This document shows, in pieces, positions 43,478 to 57,209 of a stretch of 64,000 nt of DNA. The notes under the pieces are model-generated. The model did not search any database and was not told where the DNA came from. It saw only the letters and a list, made by a program, of their open reading frames with translations. The stretch comes from Corbicula japonica. Taxonomy: Eukaryota > Mollusca > Bivalvia > Venerida > Cyrenidae. A program made the translations under genes and the position numbers. The stretch's first letter is position 1, and each line of letters begins with the position of its first letter. The DNA lies in contig JAZAYU010000117.1 of NCBI GenBank assembly GCA_038501625.1, positions 248,001 through 312,000 on the forward strand. The letters are read 5' to 3'.

Positions 43478-46017
43478 GGTTACGGGACTATTCGTGCCAA
43501 AGACTGTTCGTGCCGGGACTTTTCGTCCCAAACGTGATTTTTTACCGGGACTGTTCGTCCGGGACGTTTCGTCCCAATATATATTAAAGAGTAAAATAGC
43601 TAATTGGGACGTTTGTAATATATAGGCATTTGTCCCGATATCTTTTTAAAAGAAAACTCTCAAATTTAATTATATTTATTTTACAATGCATACATATTTT
43701 TTACATTTAAATGTTAAAAAAATACTAACTATCGAGGTTGTAAAAGTTATTAAAAAATTTATTATACAAATACACAATTATTTTACAACAAAGCTACACA
43801 AAATGAACGACCACATTTTAAAAGTTTTATTGTTAACCGACACCGTAATAACCGCTTTCTTTTATAAATTTGTTATATTTTTATTTACAATATATAAAAC
43901 ATATTTAAAAAAAAAACTTCTGCACTGACGTCCGGACAGTCTTTGGGAAAGGTACATTCTCTTAGAATAGTTTATTCCCAACAAAGTTATGTTATTGTTC
44001 CTGTTAATCCTGTATTTGGTAGTGGACTTGGAATTCTTTCAACTGTTCCTCTTGTTGTGATGTTGTGTCTTTAATAATCCCAAAAATATTGTTACGAGCG
44101 CTCAAATGACCTCCAGCTTTTCGTTATCCTGAAAAATATTAACCCATCCGTAGCATTTATGTAAAATAAATTGATAATATGCTGAAGTACATTTAAACAT
44201 TATCATAAAAAAGACTTGAACATAAACGTAGTTTAGAAAATTGAGTTCCACTAAAATAAGGAGAAATGAAAATGATTCAACAGTAAACAGTTTTCCAAAC
44301 TCACACCTGACAATAAATAAATAAATAAAGTTTGAAAGAGTCGTTTTGTTAAAACAAACACGCATTATTTTTTATTTATGAACGTACATTACCATTAAGT
44401 AAGATCATTCAAATAATTTGCGAACTGGATGTTTAAAATTGATTCCCGTATTTCTAAAAACAAAAATTTACGGTACAGTGTTGAAGAAAGTTGCGTTTCT
44501 AATTTCGTGTTTAAAGAAACCGCGTTTCTAATTTCTTTAAGTATTAGTGTTCTTACGGAACTTTGTGTAAAACACATTTCACAATACTACTTATTTATTT
44601 ATCAAACGTTTTTCGAAATACATTTTAATAAATATCTTTTATAAAAAAAATGAACTTACCGGTCTGGCAGGTATGGTGTTGCCTACGCCCGCAACTATCA
44701 CATGAAATAGCGTGCTGTCGACGGGGTCTAATATGATTGTGGCATTTCAAACACGGAACAAAACGTTTTCAGCGTTTGTAAGTTAATCGTTTTAGAACAA
44801 ATAATCGAATGAAATAAAAAAGATATTTTCCACGTTTTTAAACTTTCTGAAATGTCAGCGATCAGCTGAAGATAAAAATATCGGAAATGTCGCCGCGGTA
44901 TACCTAATCTGGTTCTTCCGACAGCGATACTCCCCGTTGCTAATGAGCATATGATGTTAATTTGTCAAAACTCTGTTTTATCTCTGTTATGATTATCTAA
45001 TCTGATTATCTGTTAATTAATGTAATTAGTTAGACGTAAGCCGGTCATTATAGTACATTATATAGTACTTTTTCTCAATATCTGTGATGTTTTAAAAAAT
45101 GACTTTAAATACTCCTTAATGATGCGAAAATTTTTTTTAAATTAAAAATGAAAATAAAATCAAAAGACGCAGAAACCGGCGTGTTTTTGTTCTGCAAATA
45201 AGATGGTTTTAATTGATGCCCATTATTACTGGTCGTAACCATTTTAGAAACATAACTATGTTCTTTTTGTAGAACGGCGAACTTAATTTTTTACATTTTA
45301 TGATAATATGAACATCTACCAGTACAAAAATTGTAAATACCTTTAAGAAATTTATGATAATCAAGTTAATGGGTACTGAGGTGTCTTCGTTTAACAAACA
45401 TCAGGAAATTATTGCATATATAGAAAGTCATATTCAAACCAACTTTAAAATGTCTTTTAGTGGTCCGATTCTCAATATTTTTTACCTTTTTAGAAAGCCT
45501 AGATATTGTTTAAATAAATGCAAAAGGAATTTAAGAGTTATTTGTAAAAAATAAAAAAAATATGCGATACTGCCGTGTGTTTTGTTACAAAAAGAATTTT
45601 TGATATATCTGTTAAAAAAATGAATTTTAAGTCAAGGTGTCGCCGATTTCTTTCCGATTTTAGTGTCTGATTTTATATAAATTTACATTTTTGAAAAGCC
45701 TAGAGGTTTTATACTGTCAAGATGCAATGAAATGATGTTCTTTTTTCATATACGCTACAAAACATTTTAATACTTATTGTAATCATGATAATATCGTCAG
45801 TGACAGACTGAAGAGTCAAACATACGATAAAGAAAATAAAACAAATCGACATTCTTGAGATTTGATAAGTTTTACAAGTACATCAAATCAATTAATTACT
45901 TTGGGACGAATAGTCCCGTAAAATGGAACGAAATGTCCCACTTAAAAAATTGGGACGAATCGTCCCGCGCGAAACGTCCTAGTACGAACAGTCTTTGGCA
46001 CGAATAGTCCCGGAACC
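43478..46017 (-). mobile_element. 2.5 kb inverted-repeat DNA transposon, MULE-like
   Basis: The terminal inverted repeats begin GGTTACGGGACTATTCGTGC on the left and, read inward, GGTTCCGGGACTATTCGTGC on the right. They are followed on both sides by several GGGAC(G/T)NTTCGTCCC-like subterminal words. The flanks repeat ATTTTTAT (43470-43477 and 46018-46025), or nine bases if the preceding C is counted. The array's sister segment at about 38860-38880 (CCTCGTTTTTATGCCCACG) is the near-empty site. Target duplications of 8-9 bp fit MULE, hAT or P superfamilies. A zinc-finger fragment inside favours MULE (inference). No catalytic domain was recognised, so the copy is probably defective. Confidence 0.85.
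44660..44762 (-). pseudogene. PHD-like zinc finger fragment inside the transposon
   Basis: A minus-strand frame after a TGA gives RFVPCLKCHNHIRPRRQ, then HAISCDSCGRRQHHTCQT, and ends at a strong donor ACCG/GTAAGTT. The spacing Cx2C...Cx2C...Hx2C resembles the PHD-type fingers found beside MULE transposases in some animal elements. There is no acceptor or start that explains its left side, so it may be decayed. Open frames elsewhere in the element (43686-43928, 44102-44365, 44429-44644, 45354-45554) show no motif. Confidence 0.55.
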
Positions 46018-47509
46018 ATTTTTATAACCACGTCACATAATCTTATCAGCAAGACACAGATCTTATCAGTAGCGGTTTTATAAGGTCATTTTGTAGAATC
46101 TAATGTAACATGGGCAATGGTTCAATCCGTAAGAGGTTAAAATTGAATTATTATGTTTGTGTGGGGTTAAAGTGAAGTTGTAGGGAATTGATTAGGGCTT
46201 AAATACGCTTAATACAGTTGTTTTAACCCGAGATTATTCAGATTTATTCAGATATTATATGATTTTTGCAACTCCGAAATAATAGCCCTAAGTTAAAAGA
46301 TTTTAGTTTAAAACAAAATTAAAGTTATTTCAAAAGAAAATAATTACTGAAAGTTATTTCTTATGAAAATAATTGCTGAAAGAAATTAACAGTTACTAAA
46401 ATTGCAGAAAGGAAAAAAAAGTAAGGTTACCATGTAAACTTCTAAACGTGTTTAAGTATTTAATATTTTTGGAACGTAAATTCAAGATAATCGGAGTTTG
46501 TTCCTCATCATAGAAAATATATCTTTTATTAAGCATTTGATCTGGGGATTTTGTTTTGATACTTTATTTTTTAAGTTATTAAAGGGCACAGGCGCTATCA
46601 AAATTTAGCACAGGTAAACTCATATTATCTTATAAAATATGTTGAAAATAACATGCGCATTAATCAAAAGATGTGATATCTTCGTATGGCTCTTAGTTTA
46701 AATGCACACCAAAATCGCACGCAAATCAACAGGAACAACAACAACATTCCTACAAATAAATTCAGCACGAAATAACAAGCAAAATAAACCAACGACTTAG
46801 TGAAGGATATACATTTTGACTTAAATAATGTGGTATACTTTATCATTTGTAAGTATTTGATCTGCGGATTGCTCTCAAATCAGTACTATAGGGCTGTAGC
46901 GAGAAATACTACAGAAAACAGTTTTATCTTGGCCAAACAAATTTTTCATTATTTCACATGTTCGCTTCGTAATGAATTTTTCCGTTGGATTCGTAAATGG
47001 GCCGACAATAAATGATTATTAAAATCGCGCGTGTCCTGCACCGGATGCGCTAGTTAAATAAAACAGTGGGTGGTGACTCGTGTTTTATGAACGTGTTGCA
47101 TAATCTAATTATCTAGGCGCAGATCTTAACAGCGGGGAGTGTGATATGGGTCCTTTGATTTCTGATTATTTATGAAATAAACTAAAGTTGTGATTTTATA
47201 GTAATTTTGTTGTAACGAACTGACTAGACATGAAATATGCTGATTTTGTTTCAATGTTGTTTTGAGACGAGATACTTTGATATGATTTTGACATCACCGA
47301 TCTGAATTGCAAAATAATATCACTTAGTTTAAAGCATTAAGTTTAACACACAATTAAAAAAAAATGTATATGAATTAAACTTGATTGTAAAAAAAATGCA
47401 AATATAAAAACACTTTATATTAATAAAACTTTGTTTCTTAAGTCCTCAGAATATTTAATATTTAAGAAAAATTGAAGATATCAGAGACTGTTCGCATAGC
47501 ATGTAAATT

Positions 47510-47745
47510 TGACGACGAAGATGATGATTATGATGATATGGTAGTTATGGTCATAATGAGAAGAACGATGATGATGATGCTGGTAAAGAAGCCATCAGAT
47601 TTGTTCATTAAGCACATAATAACGACGACGATGACGATAATGATGATGATGATGATGATGACGATATGGATGTTATGGTCATTATGATAACGATGAAGAT
47701 GTTGACGACGATGATGATGACTACGACGACGACGACGACGACGAC

Positions 47746-47780
<35 letters not shown>

Positions 47781-47870
47781 CAGTGATTATAACGATGATG
47801 ATGATATGGTATTTATCAGAGTTTGTTTTCACTCAGCATATAATAACAACAATGACAATGATGATGATGA
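47510..47870 (+). repeat. GAC/GAT microsatellite in array unit
   Basis: Compound tract with a pure GAC run and a pure GAT run (about 47723-47780). The flank GCATGTAAATTTGACGACGA matches other units. Confidence 0.92.
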
Positions 47871-48797
47871 TGACGGACATTAATTTTAACTTACATAACT
47901 TTAACTGCATATTATATATTATCACTTTTCTTCTGTCACTTGTTAGTATTTGATATGGGGATTTTGCTATGTTAGTTGGGTTTTTTTATCGACTGAGGGG
48001 AACAGGTACTATCATAATTAAGCACTGTGGAACTTCGTTTTTGTTATATTTGATTTTATTATTAATCAAATCAGTAACTGTAATACCTTTAGGGCTGTGG
48101 TGACAAATACGTTAGAAAACACTTTATCTTGCCGATATCTTACATTTCATCAGTTCACGCGTTCGCTTAATAATGAAATTTTTCGGGAATGGGCAGACAC
48201 TAGATGATTATTAAAAACGCGCGTGTCCTGCACCGGATGCTCTTGCTAAATAAATAAGTTGTTGCCGACACGTTCTTCGTGTTATGAACGTGTTACATAA
48301 TCTAATTATCTAGGCACATGTCTCAACAGCTAGGAGTGTGATAATGATCCTTGGGAAGATCAGTAATTTTTGAAAGAGGCTAAAGATGTGCTTTGAGAGT
48401 AAATTTGTTGTTGTAAGGAACTGACTAGGCATTGATTACTTTGTAAAATGGTTTTTTGAAACAAGATAGTTGGTATGATTTTGACATCACCGCTCTGAAT
48501 TGCAGAAAAATATCACTTAGTTTAAAACATTAAGTTTAACACAATCTTAAAAACATAATGCATCTATGACGGGGATAATAAATGAGGTTACCCTGGAAAG
48601 GGGCCTAAAAGGGAAAACAAAACAAAAAACAACATAATGTTTATTAATTAAAGCTGATTGTTAAAAGAAAATTAACTTAAAAATTGCAGATATTAAAAAC
48701 ACATATGTACATGAAACCATGGTCCATAAGTCTTCAAAATATTTCATATTTGAGATAAATTGAAGATATCAAAGTTTGTTTACATAGCATGTAAATA

Positions 48798-49110
48798 CGA
48801 CGACGACGACGACGATGATGATGATGGTGATGATTATGATGATATGGTAGTTTTTGTCATACTGAGTAGAATGATGATGATGATGCTGGTAAATGAGCTA
48901 TAAGAGTTTGTTCACTCAGCGCATTATAACGACGACGATGATGATGATGATAATGATGATGACGATGATGATATGGTAGCTATGGTCATTATGATGAGAA
49001 CGATGATGATGATGATGATGATGAATATGGTGGCGATAATGATGACGATGATGATGATAATATTATGATGATGGTATGGTAGTCATATTCACGATTATGA
49101 TGACGACAAT
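48798..49110 (+). repeat. GAC/GAT microsatellite in array unit
   Basis: GAC run then interrupted GAT, flanked by the array words GCATGTAAATAC and CACTCAGCGCATTATAACGA. Confidence 0.9.
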
Positions 49111-49296
49111 GACGATGATTATGACATTTTTTACGGTCAAATATATCACAAACGAGTTGCATATTCGATCTTGGAAATACTTATGAGCGTTTACGGTCAA
49201 CGAACACATACTTCTCCAACATACAAACATGGTTAACAGTGAAAGTGTGTGCGGTTCAATATAACAAGTCAGTGCTGTGACTCTTCCGTAAATTAA

Positions 49297-49497
49297 GGTA
49301 GTCTAACTGTAATGCTTTCCCGCGCATAAATTTGCGACCTCGTCAAACATCGGCTCGCTACGGTGACTTCCGACGCTACTCGTCAGAGCCGATAGTAACC
49401 GAAGCGACATCGATTATTGTCGACTGTTAATGACAGTTAACCGAGTATTCCCGACATTCGAGAAAAAAGCGCGGGAAATCATTACAGTTAGACTACC
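49297..49497. mobile_element. 201 bp TTAA-flanked MITE
   Basis: Terminal inverted repeats of 29 bp with one mismatch, beginning GGTAGTCTAACTGTAATG and ending TTTCCCGCGC. Both sides are flanked by TTAA (49293-49296, 49498-49501). The sister unit at about 52770-52800 (CGTACATTTTGAATGAATA) lacks it, giving a near-empty site. TTAA duplications are typical of piggyBac- and Kolobok-type elements. No coding capacity. Confidence 0.93.
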
Positions 49498-51967
49498 TTA
49501 AGAATGAATAATTCAACATAACATTATATAAAGCAAAACAGTTATATACAACAAGGCCTGTAAAATAGTTACGCGTTTGTTTTCCGAAGAAGAGCAATGT
49601 AATCCTGGTGCTATGCTTGAAACAAAAAATAAATACCGAGAGTGAAATTGAGCTAGCTTTACCATCATCAACAACAACAACAACAACTCCGGAAAACGCG
49701 TATTTTATAATATTTTCAAAAAACTCCTTTTCTTCCTGAATAACTTTACCGTTGCTACAGTTAAACTGGTAAAAATCTTCATAAATAAACATGGAAATTT
49801 AGTAAATTATATTAATTGATGCATTACCAGTATTTAGTAGCTTAAATTTTGTGAAATATTAATTTTTCCCTCAAGTGATAAAGATAAGAATATCGATTCG
49901 TCTAAACTTTTGAATGCATTTTTGAACAGTAAATTTGTGATCGATTGTTGAAAAGATCTGTAAAAAAATCAGTTGATCACAAATTGCTTCATCGTTTGAA
50001 AAATCTGCTTAACTCGCAGATGACACAATGCGTAAACATTGATGTTTGTAAATAGGGGGAATATAGTTACGTTTTATCTAAATGTGTGTGTACATATTTT
50101 ACATAATGAAAACTATTGAAGGTTGGATATATTTTAACCACCAATATAACTTATGCAACTTGGGTGTATAATTAATCAAGGTGAAAATAAGTACAGCGAT
50201 GCCTGTAACATAATTCTTGTTAATTGGTCCTGTCATTATTTTGTTATATAATCTGTTGAAAATGACATCCGCATCAAACGAAAATGTGAATAAAGATCCG
50301 ATATCTTCGTGTCTCTCTATGTTTAATTGCACAACACAAACGCACTCGAAATGTAACAACAAAACAACAACAACGACATTATAAATTTCCTACAAATACA
50401 TTCAGCTCGAAAGAACAAGCATAAAGAAAAACGGACGTTTTTGTGATGGGCATACATTTTAACTTACATAAACTGCCTATTATAGATTTCATAATTTTTC
50501 TTCTGTCATTTGTAAGAGAGGCACATGAGCTATCATAATTAAGCACTGTGGAACTTACTTTTTGTTATGTGTGATTTTATAATAATCAAATAAGTTACTG
50601 GTTTTACCTTTAGGGTGATTTTATAATAATCAAATGAGTTACTGGTTATACCTTTAGGGCTGTGGAAATACGAAAGAAAATAGTTTTATCTTGGCCGGTC
50701 AAATATTTTTAAATTTTCACACGTTCGCTCAATAATGCAATTTTCGGTGGATTCATAAAAGGACCGACACTAGACGAATATGCAAATCGCGCGTGTCACC
50801 GGTGGCGCTTGTTAAATAAATCCGTGGGTGGCGACACGTACTCGTGTTTTATGAACGTGTTACATAATCTAATTATCTAGGCACAGGTTGTAACAGCAGG
50901 GAGTGTGATAGATCAGTAGTTCAATTTGAAAGAAGCTTAAGATGTGTTTTTATGGTAAATTTGTTGGTAACCTATTTTTGTTTCAATTTTGTTCTTTAAA
51001 TAAAACGTCGTTGTGTGAAATGTTGTGAATTTTTGTATTTAGAGAATTTTAGTGTTTCTCTTTTCCTCAGGCAGCCGAACATTTACGTGATGAGTAGTCG
51101 GTAAACAACAGTGATCGTATCCTTTTTTAACCTTTTTATAAATAAGTGATTGTATCTTTTTCTAACCTGTATTAAGTTTCCTGACCTGTTATATCAGGAA
51201 ACGGCACATTGAGAAGACACAACATGATTAACAATTTATTGACACGTCGGTACATTTAACAGGAACGCAAAGTAACATGTCATTTGTGTAATTTACGGTC
51301 AATGGTCCAATAATTGACAAACAAAGGAACTGGAAATTGACGGGGGGGGGGGGCATCTAAAACATGGTTAGCTCGCGTGTTCAAATAAATAATATGTCTT
51401 GACAATGGGTCCGTTAAAACGATTAATTTTGTGATGTTGTTTTGATTGGATTTGCGCGAAATTTCGTCAGCGCGAATCTTTCTTTTGCGGCAATTATGCG
51501 AAATTTAACGATACCACAGATGATTGAAAAACAACATACAAAAGTGATTGTAGTGGCCAATTAGTAAATTCATTTTAATATATTCAATTTAATTTAAACG
51601 ACAATGAAATTAGTCTTAATAATTGGTAATATGTTTAATCGTTTAAATTTCTATTTAACTCTATAGCTAATTTAATTACCGACAGAAATGCACCGTTATG
51701 TTACGGCTTTAACGTGTTGGCGTAGCGTTTTATTTACTTTCTCGTGATACTTGCACAAAGGTAAATCAGCAAGCCAAAACAGCATTATCGATAAATTGAT
51801 AACGTTGTATAGTAGATTATTGTATATAAGTTGATTAAAAAAACTTAAAATTGTAAATATAAAGACTAACACATATATATTTAGTGAAACCATGTTTCTT
51901 TAGTCTTAAGAATATTTCAAATTTTAGATAAGTTGAAGATTTAAAAGTTTGTTCAAATAGCATGTAA

Positions 51968-52424
51968 ATACGGTGACGACTACGACGATGATGATGATTT
52001 TGATGATAATATGGTTGTTATGGTCATAATGAGGAGACCGATTATGATGATGCTGTTAAAGAAGTTATCAGCATATAAAAACGACTGACAATGATGTTGA
52101 TGATGATGATGATGAAGATGATGATGACGACGATGATGATATGGAAGTAATGGTCATGATGATAAGCACGATGATGAAGACGACGATTATGAAGATTACG
52201 ATGATGATGATAATAATGATGATGATGATGATGGTGATTTTGATGATGATGATATGGAAGTTTGTTCACTCAGCATATAAAAACGACGACGATGACGATG
52301 ATGATGATGATTATGATGATGGTGATGATGATCATGATGATGATATTGATGATGATGTGCATGATGATGATGATCATGATGATGCCGATGATGATACGGC
52401 AGTTATGGTTATGATGATTAGAAC

Positions 52425-52475
<51 letters not shown>

Positions 52476-52620
52476 AAAATGGTAGTTATCAGAGTTTGTT
52501 CACTCGGCGTATAATTACGACGACTACGACGACTATGATGATGAGGATTATGATGATGGTATGGTAGTCATGGTCATGATAAAGATTACGACGTTGACGA
52601 CGATTATGATATTTATTGTT
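51968..52620 (+). repeat. Longest GAT/GAC microsatellite of the array
   Basis: Four successive GAC/GAT tracts, the last with a pure (GAT)n of about 50 bp near 52425-52475. They are separated by the recurring TTTGTTCACTCAGCATATAA words. The frames encoding Met/Asp repeats are artefacts. Confidence 0.92.
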
Positions 52621-54309
52621 GTCTAATATATCACACACGGGTTGCATATTCGATCTTGCAAATACTTAAGCATATACGGGGCAACAAAACACATACTTCC
52701 CCAACATACAAACATGGTTAACAGAGAAAGTGTGTGCGCTTGAATATAACAATTCAATGTTGTACATGTAACTGTTTCGTACATTTTGAATGAATATATC
52801 TACATAAAATTACAAATGTATATACGGCCAGTCCTTTGAATTAGTTCCTCGGTTGTTTTGCGCAGAAGAGAAATAAAATCTCAGTGCTTTACGGGAAAAA
52901 TAGAATAAAAAATGAGAGTGAAATTGAGCTAGCTTCACCATCATCATCGACAAGAACAACAATAACAACAACAATAAGTCCGGATAACGCGTATTTTAGA
53001 TCTTCAAAGAGCTCTTTTCGTCCTGTATTACTTGGTCGTCGGTACAGTTAAACTGGTAAAAGCCTGCATAAATAGACATGAAAATTTAGTAAATTATTTC
53101 ATTTGATGCATTACCAGTAATTAATAGCTGAAATGTTGTGAAATATTGATTTATCCCCCGAGTAATAAAGATAACGGTACCGATGGGTGTAACTGATGTA
53201 ATGTTAATTTCGAATGTATTTTTAACATTAAATTTGTGACCGAATGTTTAACAGATCTGTGGAAAATTCAGTTGATCACAAATTGCTTCACCGTATGAAG
53301 AATCTGCCAAACAATCGAATATGACACAAAGTTTAAACATTGATGTTTGTTTATAGGGAAAATATAGTTACGTTAAATCTAAATATTTGTGTGCATATTT
53401 TACATAACGAAAACTATTGAAGGTTGAATAATTTTTAACCACCAATATAACTTATGCAACTCGGGTGTATAAATAATCAAGGTGAAATTAAATACAGCGA
53501 TGGTTGTAACATAATTCTTGTCAATTGGTCGTGTGTTTTTCTTTTCTTGTTGGAATTATTATTTTCTAATTACAGCGTCACCATGGTCATCATCTTTGTC
53601 ATTAGCAACAACAACCACATCAGATAACGCTCAATTCAAATTTCTAAACAAATATTAATTTACAATTAGCACATCATAATCAACAACAAAACCGCAACAA
53701 CAACTTTTAATGACGTTTAATTTAGTTTTCCGTAGAAACACTTGGCTTAAAATATTTTGTCATTTCGCACCTGCTTGAGCTGAAGATTTAAAATATTCAT
53801 TATTGTTGTTTTTGTTGTTTTTTTTGCCAAAATGTCCTACGTTGTAAATATCAATGTTTCTTATAAGCGCTTAATGTCATTCTTAATTTTCAAATACATG
53901 TATATAAAATTATCAATTTTATACGTATTTCGTATAAAGAAGAGTATTTTTTAAATGGATTGAGTGGTAGGTTTGAACTGTTTGCATGTTCAGGTGCATT
54001 AACGTTGACGTCAATGTAATGTTGGGCCGGAATTCCTTCAGTGGCGTTACTATGCATGCTATAAGTAAGAAATGAACATTTGTAATCAAATTAGAATTAT
54101 GTTAATTTCTCTTCTATGCAATTTTCTGAAATAACAGTACTATTATAAACAATTAAGAACACTTTTCCGCGTATTTTTGGATCACCCCTCGTACAATAGT
54201 TTCATTTTAACGCGAACATATTTTCCCAAATAAAACCGGCGTATTTTAACGTCATTAACTGTCAAATTCGTAAAGAGAATGAGCATTAATAATTTTAATT
54301 ACCATTAAA

Positions 54310-55440
54310 TTGCGAGCTGCCCTGAATTACCAAGGCACAATGAAGAACCGATCTTTTTTAAATTAAGTTAGATAATCTTTATCGTCATTTTATAATCGTT
54401 TCCTGCTTCAGGCATATTTATTGGTTGTAGTTAAACTGTCAAACGCGATTTCAGTGCTGTTGTTTTTGTTACTTTTTCAAAGTTTTGGGAAATAAATATG
54501 TATGTATCTTTTTTGCATCATTTAATAATTAATCCGGTAAGTGAATTGATGTACCCGGCAAATCCAGTCAATGCAAATGAGCATTTAAAAATTAAATCGG
54601 TCGCGCGGCTGCTGCAGGCCGATGTAAGTTCTTATATGCTCATTGAATTAAGCACTTGTCCATAAATATCCAATATCCTGAATTATTATATGATTGGGCA
54701 GACAGATTTTAATAAACAAACCGTTAGGTAATTCTTTGCATCGCGTCTCGTGTAGATGGGAGCTCAATCCTCAACGATCATGACAGGCAATAACTTAGGG
54801 TGTTGTTGTTGTTGTTATCTTCATGCATTTCAGGCTAAAAAAATGCGATCTTTTTTTGTCAGAAAATGTTTAAGTTATTTTTTTTCTAGAACCGATTTAT
54901 TTTCATTTTGTATTCGCAAAAGAAAGAGAAAAATTATTATAAGTATAATTATGAAAATGCGATCGGTTCTGAATTGCCATGACACAGAGAAGAAGAGATA
55001 TTTTTATAATATAGTAAGGTTTTGAAATCGTTTCCAGCTTTGCGGGCATTTAATGGTTAAAATTATGTATTACTTATGGAACTGCTATCTTGTCTTTGTT
55101 TTGAAATTGTTGGGAAAGTTATCATTTCAGCAAATATAAATGAACATTTATAATTTAAACCGGTCGAGTTAAGCTCTTAAATGTTCATTATTAGCACTAA
55201 CCTATACTTATTTACTAGACGACTTCCTTATATAATTGAACAGACAGATTTTAATAGATAAATTTTTTAGTATATCATTTCACCATGCCTCGTGTAGATG
55301 GGAGCTCAAGCCTCACTCAAAATTTATGACATTCACAAGTTCTTTTGTTGTTGTTGTTTCCTTGTATTTTAAAACTATCATTGTTTCATTTTGTATTACA
55401 ACGTTAGTGATTAGTAATAATTATTATTAATTAAGAACGA
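54310..55440 (+). repeat. Two-copy tandem duplication, ~600 bp
   Basis: CTCGTGTAGATGGGAGCTCA occurs near 54750 and 55291, each preceded by CAGACAGATTTTAATA and followed by a GTTGTTGTTGTT run. Upstream, the ATCGTTTCC(T/A)GCTT words of the two halves also match. The open frame at 54756-55025 is not preserved in the second copy. Confidence 0.72.
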
Positions 55441-56691
55441 AACCTTAACATTAACAATACGGATATCGCGATTCATGTAACAAAACAAAAAATGAATCTG
55501 GCCCCGTAATCATAAACATTTTTTCATGCGCAACTCAGTTCTGTGCTAAAACTTATAATTTCTAGAACATGTATAAGCTTCATAAAAAGATAACTACTGT
55601 CTGGTTTACCGTTGCAATCAAGATCAACTGTGTCATATTTTCAGTTTAAAAAGTTTCCTTTGATAATAAAAGGAAAGGAAGCTATTAAACTTTCTTGCTA
55701 AAATTTAATTTAGCATGAAACAAGATTCATAATCACGGGGTAAAAAAAATCCGGGAATTTTTTGTTGTCAAATCTGTAAAACACGCCGATAAAATCAATC
55801 AATATTTCCATGTTATGGCTGCCTTTCTCTACTTTTTTGGTCCTTTGTTGTTTGCGCATGTGCGCAGTTTTTTCGGCTTACGGGTTAAATGCAGTGCAAC
55901 CGATCGCGTACCGAAAAGGTCTATACGTTTTCATTAAAAAACTTCTCTTAATGCCTACATATTTTGTACCAACTGCCAAAACACATTTAGCATGTTAAGT
56001 CGAATTCAAAAGTATCAGCCTCATTAATCCAGCACATGTGTAAATAATGACTTTCAGGAGAGGCGCAACAGGAGGAAGCTATGGGTTGTGCTTATTATAT
56101 CCAAAATCAGAGATTTGCGACTTTTGTTAATAATAATCAGTAAACCAAAGTTTTTTGCGCGAACACAAACCAGAACTCTTATAAACATATTGTTCAAAAG
56201 GATATTACGCGAGGTTCACATCGCATTTTAGCGGTTGTTCACGATAAAATTTTCTGTAAAATTTATTCTACTATAAGCACAATCAAGATGATTCTAAGGG
56301 AGATTTTCCGAACGGCATTTAGGGATCGTGCAACTGCAAAAGCCTTTGTGTGCACTGATTTGTAAGTTTAATGTAAATTAATGCTAATTGTAACATGGTA
56401 TCTGGTTTCAGAAAAAAATAGAGTAAATTTAAATAAGAACAACAACAACAGCAACAGCAACCACATAATAAACAACAGTATGCAGCAGGAATCAATATTG
56501 TCTGCGACGACATAAAGTATTTAAGTTATTCTCCAGAAAAAAGAAACGCATGACTGTTTCAACAAGGACGGGTGTTGTTGTAAACATGAGAAATCCATGA
56601 TTTTGTTCCGACCTGTATATTTATTCAAAGTTATTATGCAAATGCATTTTGGAAAAATAAAAACAAGTCAAATTTCGCAGCAAACTGTACA

Positions 56692-57208
56692 CCATTTTTC
56701 CGCCGTTTCAAAAGCGGCGATTAACCGCCGTTTTAAAAGCGGCGATTTTCCCCCACTTTAAAAGCGGCGATTTCCCCCCGCGGCGGAAAATCGCCATCTT
56801 GAAAATGGCGGAAAATTCAGAAAGTAATCCAGTACCTGTATATAACACTTAAAAGTAATAAGTAGGTTCCATTCGATAAAAAAATTTATGAAACAGCCGG
56901 TTTCAAAAATTTAAAAAATCGCCGCGGGAAAATAACGCCATTTTTAAAATCCGGCGGAATTTCGCCGCGGAGATTTTACGGCGACACAAAAACGCCGCGG
57001 CGTTTTCAAAATCGCCGCGGCGATTTTGGTGTTTAACCCACCACAGTTTCCAAAGTTTCAATGATAAATGATGAAAATCAACCAATTTCTATTAGTTTGA
57101 CCCTAAGCTATGTCTTTATCATAAAATAAACCCGATACGACCATTATTTCGGGTAGCTGAGTTTGCGAATAAACCGGATTCGCAAAGATAAACCGGAGCC
57201 TGTTTAAT
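56692..57208 (-). repeat. GC-rich palindromic repeat family, copy 2
   Basis: Reverse-complement copy of 27987-28540: ends GGATTCGCAAAGATAAACCG and GGAGCCTGTTTAA. It carries GCCGCGGCG palindromes at 56935-57025 and CCGTTTCAAAAGCGGCG words at 56700-56780. The middle differs by an insertion with no match. Confidence 0.84.
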
Positions 57209-57209
57209 A

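Larger units (their letters stand above)
37060..53560 (+). repeat. 16 kb tandem array of degenerate ~1.2-1.6 kb units
   Basis: A landmark (TGTTGTAAGGAACTGA and variants) recurs near 37225, 37650, 39060, 40690, 42090, 46175, 47208, 48410 and 50960. A second landmark (TTTTATCTTGGCCGATCAAA) recurs near 37442, 40404, 41789, 46920, 48121 and 50687. Most units run in the same order: this block, the CACCGGATGCGC block, the TAATTATCTAGGC block, an AT-rich part, then a GAC/GAT microsatellite after GCATGTAAATACGACGACGA. Longer blocks are duplicated again: about 37980-40720 against 42450-47180 (minus the insert), and 48780-50450 against 51950-53530. No conserved open frame runs through the units. Confidence 0.85.

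Noticed and set aside
54756..55025. 89-codon open frame with a CCCCC run
   Set aside because: The tandem copy at about 55291 does not keep the frame, and the Cys run comes from a TGT microsatellite.
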